From assembly GCF_037890675.1 (NCBI RefSeq), contig NZ_CP149574.1, positions 2,456,874 to 2,520,873 on the forward strand: a stretch of DNA of 64,000 nt. The letters are read 5' to 3'. Below, one piece after another: positions 8,276-17,316 of this stretch. A program made the translations under genes and the position numbers. The stretch is from Methylovirgula sp. 4M-Z18 (GTDB lineage Bacteria; Pseudomonadota; Alphaproteobacteria; Rhizobiales; Beijerinckiaceae). Below the pieces are notes generated by a model. That model saw only the letters and a list, made by a program, of their open reading frames with translations, made no database searches and was not told the origin of the DNA. The stretch's first letter is position 1; each line of letters starts with the position of its first letter.

Positions 8276-9589
8276 TCAGTCCCTCCCGACCCCGGCGGCG
8301 ACGGCGTTGCGTTCAGGTTGCGCGGCAGCTTTCGGCGCAAAGAACGTGTCAATCGCCGCGGCTACCTTGTCAGTCGTCTTGTCGCGCCAGTCCGGTGAGG
8401 TCAGGCATTTGACGTCCCGGTCGTTGGAGAGATAGCCGAGTTCGAGCAGTACCGAAGGCACGTCCGGCGCCTTGAGGACGACGAAGCCCGCCGAGCGCTC
8501 GGGATTCTTGTTCATCCGCGCCGTCGCCTCCAGGTAATTCACCAAAGTGCGTGAAAAAACATGGCTGAAGGTGCGCGTCTCGCGGCGGGTCAGATCGAAC
8601 AGAATATCATTGACGCCGACCTGATCCTCGGTGGTCTGCACGCCGGCCGCGGCGTCGGCCGCGTTTTCCTGCTCGGCCACCCGCTCCGCCTCGCGGTCGG
8701 AGGCTCGATCGGAGACCGTGTAGACGGTCGCGCCAGTCACGTTGCCGGCATCCGAGACCGTGTCGGCATGAATCGACACGAACAATTTCGCCCCGGAATC
8801 GCGGGCGATTTTGACCCGTTCGTTGAGCGGAACAAAGACATCGCGGTCGCGCGTCATGACGACCTTGTAACGCCCAGACGCTTCGAGCTTATGCTTCAGC
8901 ATCTCGGCAAAATCGAAAACGATGGTCTTTTCGACCGCGCCGTCGACGCCATTGGCGCCTCCGTCAGGTCCGCCATGACCCGGGTCGAGCACGACGACGG
9001 GCTTTTCCGATTCGACGGGTTTGGGCGGCGCATTGGCTTCTGTCGGCGGCAGGCTGGCCTTGAGCGCGGCCGCGGCGGCCTGGCGGAACGAGGCCTTGTC
9101 GGTCGGCGCGAGATCGATGGCAAGACGCGGCGGCGCATCGCCGGCGCCCTCTTCAACCGCTGCTTTAAGAATCTTAGCTGGGCCGCCCAAATCTATGACA
9201 ATACGAGACTTTCCAGGGGCGAACAGGCCGAAGCGGAAGGCATGGACAAGGGTGCCTTTGGGCAGCGCGGTGGCCTTGCCATTGGCGGGATCGGTCTGGA
9301 AATTGATTTCAGGAAGATCGACGATCACCCTGTCCGGATTGGCGAGCACGAAGGCCTGGACGTCCACTTTCTCCGACATGGCAAAGGTCAAATGGGTGGT
9401 ATTGCCGATCGCGCTGACTTTGGCATCGGCAGCGACCGGCATCGACGGGACCGGCGCGGTGGATGCGGGGAGATTTTGCGCCAATTTGACGCGGCCGCTC
9501 GGCAAATTGCCAGCAAGCGCCGATCCGGCGGTTCCAAGAATCAGCAGAGCCGCAGCGAAATAAAGGTGCTTGGAACGGATAGAAGCCAT
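8276..9589 (-). CDS. amiC: N-acetylmuramoyl-L-alanine amidase, AmiC type
   Basis: A 437-residue exported amidase that cuts the bond between MurNAc and L-Ala during cell separation. A signal peptide covers about residues 1-27. An AMIN domain (about 50-160; TKVDVQAF-like strands such as EKVDVQAFVLANPDRVIVDLP) targets septal peptidoglycan. The Amidase_3 zinc domain follows: VVLDPGHGGPDGGANG (first His ligand), GAVEKTIVFDFA (Glu ligand) and KLFVSIHADTVSD (second His), with LELGYLSNDRD near the C-terminus carrying the catalytic Glu. An ATG three codons upstream (9598) is an alternative start. It is codirectional with mrcA and divergent from rne. Confidence 0.95.
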   Translation of the reverse strand: MASIRSKHLYFAAALLILGTAGSALAGNLPSGRVKLAQNLPASTAPVPSMPVAADAKVSAIGNTTHLTFAMSEKVDVQAFVLANPDRVIVDLPEINFQTDPANGKATALPKGTLVHAFRFGLFAPGKSRIVIDLGGPAKILKAAVEEGAGDAPPRLAIDLAPTDKASFRQAAAAALKASLPPTEANAPPKPVESEKPVVVLDPGHGGPDGGANGVDGAVEKTIVFDFAEMLKHKLEASGRYKVVMTRDRDVFVPLNERVKIARDSGAKLFVSIHADTVSDAGNVTGATVYTVSDRASDREAERVAEQENAADAAAGVQTTEDQVGVNDILFDLTRRETRTFSHVFSRTLVNYLEATARMNKNPERSAGFVVLKAPDVPSVLLELGYLSNDRDVKCLTSPDWRDKTTDKVAAAIDTFFAPKAAAQPERNAVAAGVGRD

Positions 9590-9598
9590 TAATCTCAT

Positions 9599-10226
9599 CC
9601 GAACTTTGCTCGCTGTTCGGCCAAACTCAAAGGATGTCTTAAGCCATAGGGCCGGAATGGTTAACGGCCGGTAAGCGCACCTGGCACAACATGTCGCGGA
9701 TGTGGCCTCAAAGACACACCTTTAAAAACTTGCCAAAGAGTGTGCGATCATCTTATGAAGGAATTGTTTCGATCCGGTCTCCGGTCCTCGTTTGGGGATC
9801 ATGCCGCTGACGCCTTGGCAAATACCCTTTTGGGTACGCCCATTGCCTCCCGCCTCGTCGGGGTTTGCAATGGCATAACAAGGCATTATCTAAGCCAGAG
9901 ATCGGCACACGAAATAGAACTCGGCTTCCCTTCGGGAGGCTGACCAGACGAATAACAGGTGTTTTAGGCAATGGTGGGCCCGTTCGCGGCACATAATCAG
10001 ACCAAACGGACGCTCACACTAGAGCTTGCCGGACACGCCTTGCACCCATTTTTTGTTTCGCATCGCACATCTCACCGGCGCTTGGCGCGTTTTGCCGAGC
10101 CCGATCCATCTTTCCCTTCAGACCCTGCATGGCCGGCCCGCCCGGCCGCCCGCCGCATTGACGCGCTGACGCGCGCGCTGCGGGCTCGGTGGCTCACGCG
10201 CCCCGCCATGCTCAAAAGAGACATCC
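9599..10226 (+). promoter_or_regulatory. Long leader region upstream of rne, with hairpins
   Basis: About 630 bases between divergent amiC and rne hold no convincing gene. Two small hairpins lie on the rne side: TACCC-TTTT-GGGTA at 9823-9836 and GCTTCCC-TTC-GGGAGGC at 9924-9940. RNase E in other bacteria controls its own mRNA through a long structured 5' leader. A similar role here is inference from the length and structure; no sequence match to a known leader family is claimed. Confidence 0.45.
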
Positions 10227-13200
10227 ATGGCCAACAAAATGCTCATCGACGCATCCCATCCGGAAGAAACCCGGGTGGTGGTGCTGCGTGGAAATCGCGT
10301 TGAAGAATTTGATTTCGAAGCCGCATCGCGCAAACAACTTCGTGGCAACATCTATCTCGCCAAGGTAACGCGCGTGGAGCCGTCGCTGCAGGCGGCGTTC
10401 GTGGAATATGGCGGCAATCGTCACGGCTTCCTCGCCTTCTCCGAAATTCATCCCGATTATTACCAGATCCCGACGGCCGACCGTCAGGCGCTGCTCGAAG
10501 AAGAAGCGCGCGCCCATGCGGAAGCCGAGGACGACGAGAATCGCGGCCAGCGTCGCAGCCGGCGTTTTCGCGACCGCAACGGCAATGCGCAGAAGCGCGC
10601 AGCAGAAGACGAGACGGTCTCCGAGGCCGCGCCGCAGACTGAAGAGCTGATCGCCGACGACGGCGACCTGCAGGACCTTGCCACGCTCAACGGGCCCGTC
10701 GCCGAAGATTTTGCATCTGAAGCGGATCCGGAAGCTCCGGCTCCCGTCCATGTGCCGCATGACGGATTGGAAAACATTCACGAGCGGACTGTCGAAACCC
10801 TGGCGGCCGATGAAGACGTGCCCCATGCAGTGGTCATTGAGGCTGTGGACGTGGCGGCCGCTCCCTTGCCCGTCGAGGCGGAAGCGCCGACGATGAACCC
10901 TCAGGCTGAAGCCGTGATGGCCGCTGAATCGGAGACCGCGGAAGAGGTCGAAGCCGAACGCGACGGCGACGAAGAGGACGAGGGCGACGACGAGGACGGC
11001 GAGGACGACGACGAGGAGGGCGAAGACGGTGACGCGGTCGAAGAGATCACGACGCTCGGCGGCGGATCCGAGACGGAAGAGACCGAACTTACGCCGCGCC
11101 GCGACCGCCGGCGGGGCCGCGGCCGCTACCGCAACCGTGATCGCGATCGCGACGAACGCCAGAAGACCGATGAAGACGGTGAGGAAGAGGCCCAGGTTGA
11201 ACAGGTCGGCGGCGACGCCATCGACGAGACGCCGCATCGCGTGCCGCGCCTGCGCCGGCAGTACAAGATCCAGGAGGTCATCAAGCGGCGCCAGGTGCTG
11301 CTGATCCAAGTGGTCAAGGAAGAGCGCGGCAACAAGGGCGCCGCCCTCACCACTTATCTGTCGCTCGCCGGTCGCTATTCCGTGCTGATGCCGAACACCG
11401 CGCGTGGCGGCGGCATTTCGCGCAAGATTACCGACGGAAACGACCGCAAGCGCCTCAAGGAAATCGCCCGCGAACTGGAAGTGCCGGAAGGCATGGGCGT
11501 CATCCTGCGCACGGCGGGAGCCTCACGCTCCAAGCCGGAAGTGAAGCGCGATTTCGAATATTTGCTGCGCATGTGGGAGACGGTGCGGGAACTGACCCTG
11601 GAATCGACCGCCCCTGCCCTCGTCTATGAGGAAGGTTCGCTGATCAAGCGCGCCATCCGCGACCTGTACAATAAGGACATCGACGAGGTCATCGTCTCGG
11701 GCGATGATGGCTATCGCGAGGCCAAAGACTTCATGCGCATGCTCATGCCGAGCCATGCCAAGAATGTGAAGCCCTTCCGCGATCCGCAGCCGCTGTTCGC
11801 CAAATATGGCGCCGAAGCCCAGCTCGACGCGATGTTCTCGAATCAGGTGACGCTGAAGTCCGGCGGCTATCTCGTCATCAATCAGACCGAAGCGCTGGTG
11901 GCGATCGATGTGAACTCGGGCCGCTCGACGCGCGAGCACAATATCGAGGATACGGCACTGCGCACCAATCTGGAGGCCGCCGACGAAGTGGCGCGCCAGC
12001 TGCGCCTGCGTGACCTCGCCGGCCTTGTGGTGGTCGACTTCATCGACATGGAGGAAGGCCGCAACAATCGCTCTGTCGAGCGCCGCCTGAAGGATGCGCT
12101 CAAGAACGATCGCGCCCGCATTCAGGTGGGTCGCATTTCGCACTTCGGCCTTCTCGAAATGTCGCGCCAGCGTATCCGCACCGGTGTGATGGAAGGCTCG
12201 ACGGTGGTGTGCCCACATTGCGTGGGCGTCGGCATGGTGCGCTCGACCTCGTCGATCGCTTTGCATGTCCTGCGCGTGCTGGAAGACGCGCTGATCCGCA
12301 ATTCCGATTACGACCTGATCGTCCGGACCCGCACCACAGTCGCTCTCTACATTCTGAACCAGAAGCGCAGCCACTTGCGCGAGCTGGAGAAGCGGTTCGG
12401 CGTTGCAATCACGGTCGCGGCGGACGATACGCTGACCGGCACCGCCTATCATGCGCTGGAGCGCGGCGAGCTCGCCAATCCCGTGCCCGCGCCCGAACAG
12501 GCGCAGCGCGCGTCGCTCGTGCGGGTTGATTCCATTCCACCCGTCGACGAGGACGAGGCGGATGAGGGCGACGAGGACAATGACGTCGAGGCGCAGGACG
12601 AGTCCACCGAAGCGGGTGCGTCCGAACGGACCAATGGCGAAGACAGTGAGCGTCGCCGGCGCCGCCGGCGTCGTCGCCGCGGCCGTGGCAGCGAACGCGA
12701 AAGCTCCGGCATTCAGGCCAACGCCCCGCAGCCGACCGATGCCGGCCTAGCCGCGGTCGCGGAAATCGACGGCACGCTCGCGCCAGTGGCGGATGAAACG
12801 AGCACCGACGACGAGACCACCGACGCGCCGGAGACCGGTGACGGCGAAAACCGCTTCGACCGCCGGAATCGCCGGCGCGGACGCGGACGCCGCTTCCAAA
12901 ACGAGGGCGACCGCGAGGAATCGGCGCAGGAGGCAGATTCCTCTGCGCAAGCCGCGGAAACCGTGCCGGCCTCCACGCCGATCCATCCGGTCGGTTTCGA
13001 ATGGGACACGCCCGAACCGGTTGAGGCGCCGGCACAGCCCGCCGTCGCGAACGACGTTCCGGCCCCTGCCCCGCAACCGCCCGCAGCACCGGAAGTCGGA
13101 GAGCCGGCGCGCGAACCCGATCCGCCGCGCGCCTGGGAAACCATGTTGGAGGCGGAAGCCGAGGTCGATCCCAATCGTCCGAAGCGCTCCGGCTGGTGGG

Positions 13201-13232
13201 CGCGCGCCAAGCAGACCTTGGTGGGCAAATGA
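10227..13232 (+). CDS. rne: Ribonuclease E
   Basis: A 1001-residue endoribonuclease that starts mRNA decay and processes rRNA and tRNA. MANKMLIDASHPEETRVVVL starts the catalytic half. The S1 RNA-binding domain begins at RGNIYLAKVTRVEPSLQAAF but is interrupted at about residues 90-335 by a long acidic, partly Arg-rich insert before resuming at YKIQEVIKRRQVLLIQVVKE. This split is usual in alphaproteobacterial RNase E. The metal ligands are D561 (AIDVNSG) and D604 (VVVDFID), 43 residues apart as in E. coli; the zinc-link is CPHC at 662-665. The C-terminal third is acidic/Arg-rich and Pro/Ala-rich, suiting RNA binding and degradosome scaffolding, and ends RSGWWARAKQTLVGK. A terminator follows at once. 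Confidence 0.97.
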   Translation: MANKMLIDASHPEETRVVVLRGNRVEEFDFEAASRKQLRGNIYLAKVTRVEPSLQAAFVEYGGNRHGFLAFSEIHPDYYQIPTADRQALLEEEARAHAEAEDDENRGQRRSRRFRDRNGNAQKRAAEDETVSEAAPQTEELIADDGDLQDLATLNGPVAEDFASEADPEAPAPVHVPHDGLENIHERTVETLAADEDVPHAVVIEAVDVAAAPLPVEAEAPTMNPQAEAVMAAESETAEEVEAERDGDEEDEGDDEDGEDDDEEGEDGDAVEEITTLGGGSETEETELTPRRDRRRGRGRYRNRDRDRDERQKTDEDGEEEAQVEQVGGDAIDETPHRVPRLRRQYKIQEVIKRRQVLLIQVVKEERGNKGAALTTYLSLAGRYSVLMPNTARGGGISRKITDGNDRKRLKEIARELEVPEGMGVILRTAGASRSKPEVKRDFEYLLRMWETVRELTLESTAPALVYEEGSLIKRAIRDLYNKDIDEVIVSGDDGYREAKDFMRMLMPSHAKNVKPFRDPQPLFAKYGAEAQLDAMFSNQVTLKSGGYLVINQTEALVAIDVNSGRSTREHNIEDTALRTNLEAADEVARQLRLRDLAGLVVVDFIDMEEGRNNRSVERRLKDALKNDRARIQVGRISHFGLLEMSRQRIRTGVMEGSTVVCPHCVGVGMVRSTSSIALHVLRVLEDALIRNSDYDLIVRTRTTVALYILNQKRSHLRELEKRFGVAITVAADDTLTGTAYHALERGELANPVPAPEQAQRASLVRVDSIPPVDEDEADEGDEDNDVEAQDESTEAGASERTNGEDSERRRRRRRRRRGRGSERESSGIQANAPQPTDAGLAAVAEIDGTLAPVADETSTDDETTDAPETGDGENRFDRRNRRRGRGRRFQNEGDREESAQEADSSAQAAETVPASTPIHPVGFEWDTPEPVEAPAQPAVANDVPAPAPQPPAAPEVGEPAREPDPPRAWETMLEAEAEVDPNRPKRSGWWARAKQTLVGK

Positions 13233-13237
13233 GATCA

Positions 13238-13269
13238 GGCGGCGGGAGAAATCCCGCCGCCTTCGTTTT
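13238..13269 (+). terminator. Rho-independent terminator of rne
   Basis: A ten-base-pair GC-rich stem (GGCGGCGGGA / TCCCGCCGCC) closes a GAAA loop and is followed by TTCGTTTT, six bases after the rne stop codon. Confidence 0.9.
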
Positions 13270-13329
13270 GGCCGGCAATGGACGATACTCTGGGCGCGGG
13301 TTTCGCGTGAGATGCCGCGCCGGCTTGTG

Positions 13330-13719
13330 TCACCGCGCGTCGCGAGTGTTCTTCTGCACCGCAATGGCCGCAAACAGGCTCAGCACGAAGGACATCGCAT
13401 AAAAGCCCTTTTCGCTGAGGGCGAGGGTTGCGTTGTAGAGGCCGACAGCCAGCAGCACCACGGCGATCGCCAGCGAGGCCAGGCTGAGCCCGTAATAGGC
13501 AGGCGTGACCGGAATGCCTTCGGCCTTATCACGCACCGTCTTTTGCACCGACACGGCGGCGAACAATCCGTACATCAGAACGGCGAAATAATAGCCCTTC
13601 TCGTTGAGCTGCATCTCCGCGTGCCACAAGCCGATCAGATAGGCGACAACGCCGACGGCCAGCGCAAGCCATGCAGCGGAAACGAAAGCGGTCGAAGGTT
13701 TTTGCGTAGCACTCGTCAT
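13330..13719 (-). CDS. YiaA/YiaB-family two-helix inner membrane protein
   Basis: A 129-residue membrane protein with two similar halves. Each half has a pair of hydrophobic helices with the motif [22 protein letters not shown] (first) and [22 protein letters not shown] (second), so it is an internal duplication of the YiaA/B two-helix domain; function unknown. The start at 13719 is preceded by GGGGAGACTGACG at good spacing; an upstream in-frame ATG (13755) lacks this. It is convergent with rne. Confidence 0.85.
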   Translation of the reverse strand: MTSATQKPSTAFVSAAWLALAVGVVAYLIGLWHAEMQLNEKGYYFAVLMYGLFAAVSVQKTVRDKAEGIPVTPAYYGLSLASLAIAVVLLAVGLYNATLALSEKGFYAMSFVLSLFAAIAVQKNTRDAR

Positions 13720-13886
13720 CGTCAGTCTCCCCAGATGAACTATGTTAGTTATCATTAGCTAACTTCTTAAGCTCTGTCAAGTGTAGTGACGCATATGTTG
13801 CGAAAATTGTCGATGAAACTGTATCTGGGAAGGGCTCGGTGTTGGGCGGGACCTCCTGCCGGCGGCGAGCAATGCGGCTGCCGCGC

Positions 13887-15086
13887 CTAGGCTCCGCCCG
13901 GAAGCGCGCGCCAGCCCTTGAGCCGCCGCACCGCCTCGAGCACATCCGCCTCGCTGCCGGCAAAAGACATACGTAGGGTGCGGTTACCGTGCGAGCGGTC
14001 GAAGTCGAGGCCTGGAGTTGCGGCAACACCAGCTTCTTTGAGCATCTTCGCGCAGAAGGCGGTGGAATCGTTGGTGAGGTGGCCGATGTCGGCGTAGATG
14101 TAGAACGCGCCGTCGACTGGGTGCATGTGGCCAAGACCTAAGCCCGGCAATTCGTTCAGCAGGATCTCGCGGTTTCGGGCATAGCCCGCCTTGATCGCCT
14201 CCAATTCGTCGCGCGCGTCGAAGGCCGCTTCCGCCGCGACCTGGCTCAAATAAGGCACGGAGATCGAAAGGTTTTGCTGCAGCCGCTCGATCGGCCGCAC
14301 GAGATTGTCCGGCACGATCAGCCAGCCGACGCGCCAGCCGGTCATGCAGAAATATTTGGAAAAGGAATTGACGACGAGCGCCTGGTCCGAAAATTCGAGC
14401 GCTGTATGGGCTGGCCTGCCATAGGTTAGGCCGTGATAGATCTCGTCCGAAATGAAGCGGATGCGCAGGCTTTCGCAGGTCTGCGCCACATCGCGTAAGG
14501 TCGTCGCGTCCATCATCGTGCCGCTCGGATTGGCCGGACTCATCAGGAGCGCCCCGTCGAGTTTTTGCGCCGCATCGGCCGCGGCGATCATATCGGCGGT
14601 CACGACGTAATGGCTTGCCGCGGTCAATGTCAGCGGCACGGGCACGAGGCCGAGCGCTTCGAGAATATTGCGATAGGCCGGATATCCAGGTTCCGAAATC
14701 GCAATGCGCGCGCCGGGATCGAAGCAGGCGAGAAACGCCAGGATGAAGCCCGCCGACGAACCCGTCGTCACCACGACCCGCTCCGCCGACACATCGACGC
14801 CATAGGCGTCACGGCAATGGGCGGCGATGCGGGCGCGCAAGGTTGGGCGCCCGAGCGCCTCGGTATAGCTGACGCGCCCGGCTTCCAGCGCCCGAATCGC
14901 TGCCTCGCGCACCACCCGCGGCGCCGGCGCGCCGGGCTCGCCGACTTCCATGTGGATGACCGTTCCGCCTGCCCGCTCCTGCGCCGCCGCGGCGCTCATC
15001 ACGTCCATGGCGACGAAGGCGGAAACGGCGCTGCGCAGCGAGGCGGGCAGATCGGTCTGAGTTGATTTCTTCTCGTTCATTTCCAT
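13887..15086 (-). CDS. Pyridoxal-phosphate aminotransferase, class I/II (fold type I)
   Basis: A 399-residue cytosolic aminotransferase of the AspC/AlaA-like class. Visible signatures are MEVGEPGAPAP, the cofactor phosphate site TTGSSAGF (about 107-114), SEPGYPAYRN, the LMSPANPSGT loop (Asn/Pro, about 181-190), SDEIYHGL (Asp that pairs with the PLP nitrogen) and the Schiff-base lysine K244 in NSFSKYFCMTGWRVGW, with R262-type C-terminal features further on. The amino-acid substrate cannot be read from the sequence. A second ATG two codons inside (15080) is an alternative start. It is a single gene, divergent from the DsbA-like gene. Confidence 0.92.
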   Translation of the reverse strand: MEMNEKKSTQTDLPASLRSAVSAFVAMDVMSAAAAQERAGGTVIHMEVGEPGAPAPRVVREAAIRALEAGRVSYTEALGRPTLRARIAAHCRDAYGVDVSAERVVVTTGSSAGFILAFLACFDPGARIAISEPGYPAYRNILEALGLVPVPLTLTAASHYVVTADMIAAADAAQKLDGALLMSPANPSGTMMDATTLRDVAQTCESLRIRFISDEIYHGLTYGRPAHTALEFSDQALVVNSFSKYFCMTGWRVGWLIVPDNLVRPIERLQQNLSISVPYLSQVAAEAAFDARDELEAIKAGYARNREILLNELPGLGLGHMHPVDGAFYIYADIGHLTNDSTAFCAKMLKEAGVAATPGLDFDRSHGNRTLRMSFAGSEADVLEAVRRLKGWRALPGGA

Positions 15087-15271
15087 CTACCCTATCGACG
15101 CCATATTAAGGCCTGTACATCCGAAAATCGCCGGAACGGCAAGAGGCGGATATCGCCCGCCTCGCAGAAATGTGACCGGCCCTTCCTCTTGCCCGTTCGA
15201 CCCGTTAACAAGTTTCGGGTACAAGATGCAGCATGATTTGGCGGTCAAAGCCGCGAGCCGAAGGATGAAAG

Positions 15272-16036
15272 ATGTCGATGCAGTCCCGTCCCTGGAAAGT
15301 TCTTATGAGCGTTGCGGCCCTGAGCGCCGGCATTGCCTTCGCTCCGCTCACCGCCAAGGCGCAGTCTTTCACCGACGCGCAGAAGGATGAAATCGGCAAG
15401 GTGGTGCACGATTATCTCATCGCCCATCCGGAAGTGCTGCGCGACGCGATGATCGAATTGGATAAGCGGCAGAAGGCCGATGAAGCGGCCAACCAGCAGA
15501 AGGTGATTTCCAACAGCGCCGCGACGCTGTTCAACTCGCCCAACCAGGCGGTGCTCGGCAATCCCAACGGCAAGGTCACGCTGGTCGAGTTCTTCGATTA
15601 CAATTGCGGCTATTGCAAACATGCGCTCGCCGACCTCGCACAAGTGATGAAGCAGGACCCCGACGTGCGCGTGGTTCTGAAAGACTTCCCCGTGCTCGGC
15701 CCGGGCTCGGTCGAAGCGGCGCGCGTCGCCTATGCGGTGCGCAACCAGTTCACCGGCGAGAAATTCTGGGAATTCCACCAAAAGCTGTTGGGCTCGCGCG
15801 GCCCGGTCGGCAAGGCGCAGGCGATGGCCGTCGCCAAGGACATGGGCGCCGACATGGATCGGATCGAAAAGGATTCGCAGGCGCCGAGCGTCAATGCCGG
15901 CCTCAACGAAACGCTGCAATTGGGCGACGCGCTGAGCCTGACCGGCACGCCGTCCTACGTCGTCGGCCACAGCGTGATCGTCGGGGCAGTTGGCTACGAC
16001 GCCCTGCAGCAGAAGATCAAGGACGCGCAGAATTGA
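15272..16036 (+). CDS. Exported DsbA-family thiol-disulfide protein
   Basis: A 254-residue periplasmic oxidoreductase. A signal peptide covers residues 1-30 (cut after AKA). A helical N-terminal region (31-85; EIGKVVHDYLIAHPEVLRDAM) typical of the ScsC/BdbD-like DsbA branch follows and may mediate oligomerisation. The thioredoxin fold carries the redox pair CGYC (C112, C115) in FFDYNCGYCKHALA, and the cis-proline loop is LTGTPSYVVG near the C-terminus. It should make or shuffle disulfides in exported proteins. AGGATGAAAG precedes the ATG. No DsbB or DsbD partner is adjacent, so oxidase versus isomerase activity is open. Confidence 0.92.
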   Translation: MSMQSRPWKVLMSVAALSAGIAFAPLTAKAQSFTDAQKDEIGKVVHDYLIAHPEVLRDAMIELDKRQKADEAANQQKVISNSAATLFNSPNQAVLGNPNGKVTLVEFFDYNCGYCKHALADLAQVMKQDPDVRVVLKDFPVLGPGSVEAARVAYAVRNQFTGEKFWEFHQKLLGSRGPVGKAQAMAVAKDMGADMDRIEKDSQAPSVNAGLNETLQLGDALSLTGTPSYVVGHSVIVGAVGYDALQQKIKDAQN

Positions 16037-16067
16037 TGCGAGCGGTCTAGCCGCAACCCATATGAAG

Positions 16068-16110
16068 GCCGCAATGTCATCCCAGGCTTGCCCCAGGATG
16101 ACATTGCGGC
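16068..16110. repeat. Extragenic palindrome (REP-like) between convergent genes
   Basis: A perfect 15-base-pair inverted repeat, GCCGCAATGTCATCC (16068-16082) and GGATGACATTGCGGC (16096-16110), around a 13-base loop. CATATG occurs on both sides as well (16059-16064 and 16116-16121). The core, ATGTCATCC...GGCTTG...GGATGACAT, looks like dispersed extragenic palindromes of alphaproteobacteria. It has no T-run but may act as a bidirectional transcription stop between the DsbA-like gene and the PNPOx gene. I did not find a second copy in this window by eye. Confidence 0.7.
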
Positions 16111-16128
16111 ATCATCATATGCGGCCGA

Positions 16129-16743
16129 CTACCTCACCCCGCCGCGCAGATCCGCAAGTTGTAACTCCAGTGCAGCGATTTTCGCATCCTTCTCGGTGAG
16201 CACGCGCGCAACATCTTCGGCATCGAATTTCTGCGGAATGTGCTGCGGGCAATTGGCATCCCAGGCTTCGATGGCAAACACGATGACACGCTCTGGCAAG
16301 GCCTTGTACCCCTCCGGCCGCACGCGTTCGAGCAAGGCCGGATCGTCCTCGATCACGCGGGCACGGCCCCAGATCTTGATGCGCTGGCGCAGCATCCAAT
16401 CCATCAGGAACATATAGGCCTTCGGATTCTCGCTTAAGTTGCCGAGCGTGATGTATTGCCGGTTGCCACGATAATCGGCAAAGGCGAGCGTCTTCGCGTC
16501 GAGCACGTGCAGAAAGCCTTTCGGCCCGCCGCGATGCTGGATATAGGGCTGGTTATCCGCGCTTGCCGTCGCGAAAAAGAAGCTGTTTTGTGCGGCGATG
16601 AAAGCAGCGAAATCGGGTGTGACCTCGCGCCGCCAACCGCCGCCCTGCTCCATCTGGGCGTAAGCGGCGCGCGATCCTTTCGTGCTCTGAATCGCTTTCA
16701 CCGCCGGGGTGAAAGCGATATCGCTGGCAATCGCATGGGACAT
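16129..16743 (-). CDS. Pyridoxamine 5'-phosphate oxidase family (FMN-binding split barrel) protein
   Basis: A 204-residue flavin-binding split-barrel protein. The barrel covers about residues 30-165: FIAAQNSFFFATASADNQPYIQHRGG, then FADYRGNRQYITLGNL and AYMFLMDWMLRQRIKIWGRA. These proteins bind FMN, F420 or haem; most of the general-stress type have no proven reaction. The C-terminus (about 175-204) is a short charged helix. GAGGACCC precedes the ATG. It is six bases downstream of the DUF1348 gene, so the two are an operon, divergent from a LysR regulator. Confidence 0.85.
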   Translation of the reverse strand: MSHAIASDIAFTPAVKAIQSTKGSRAAYAQMEQGGGWRREVTPDFAAFIAAQNSFFFATASADNQPYIQHRGGPKGFLHVLDAKTLAFADYRGNRQYITLGNLSENPKAYMFLMDWMLRQRIKIWGRARVIEDDPALLERVRPEGYKALPERVIVFAIEAWDANCPQHIPQKFDAEDVARVLTEKDAKIAALELQLADLRGGVR

Positions 16744-16749
16744 GGGTCC

Positions 16750-17214
16750 TCACAATCCGTGTTCGCTCAGGCCGGGATCGTCATCGGGCCGCCGGCCGAG
16801 CGGCCAATGGAATTTGCGGTCCACCTCGGCGATGAGCACGTCGTTGATGCTGGCCTCCCGGCGGCGCATCAGCCCCGCCGCATCGAATTCCCATTGCTCG
16901 TTGCCATGGGAGCGAAACCAATGGCCGCTGTCGTCATGCCACTCGTAGGCAAAGCGCACGGCGATGCGGTTGTCGGTATAGGCCCAGACCTCCTTGATCA
17001 GCCGATAATCGAACTCGCGCTGCCATTTGCGGGTCAGAAAGGCGACGATGGCCGCGCGGCCGGAGAAGAACTCGGCGCGATTGCGCCATTGGCTGTCTTC
17101 GGTATAGGCCAGGGCGACACGCGCCGGATCGCGGCTGTTCCAGGCATCCTCGGCGAGGCGCGCCTTCTGGGCGGCGGTCTCGGCATCGAAGGGTGGCAAG
17201 GGCGGGCGGGACAT
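16750..17214 (-). CDS. DUF1348 (NTF2-like, SnoaL fold) protein
   Basis: A 154-residue single-domain protein with clear DUF1348 signatures: [57 protein letters not shown] and [19 protein letters not shown]. The fold is NTF2-like (a cone-shaped barrel with a pocket); no reaction is established. The ATG at 17214 is preferred over a GTG at 17223 because a GGAG lies about eight bases upstream. First gene of the two-gene operon with the PNPOx-family gene; the LysR gene is divergent, 100 bases away, and is the probable regulator. Confidence 0.85.
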   Translation of the reverse strand: MSRPPLPPFDAETAAQKARLAEDAWNSRDPARVALAYTEDSQWRNRAEFFSGRAAIVAFLTRKWQREFDYRLIKEVWAYTDNRIAVRFAYEWHDDSGHWFRSHGNEQWEFDAAGLMRRREASINDVLIAEVDRKFHWPLGRRPDDDPGLSEHGL

Positions 17215-17316
17215 GAGCGGCACTCCACGGTCTGATCACCGCCTCAATCTAGTCCTGGCCCCGCGCCGCGATAATCGTTGAAGAGCGCATTTTATTATTC
17301 TATTTTTAGCAACAAT

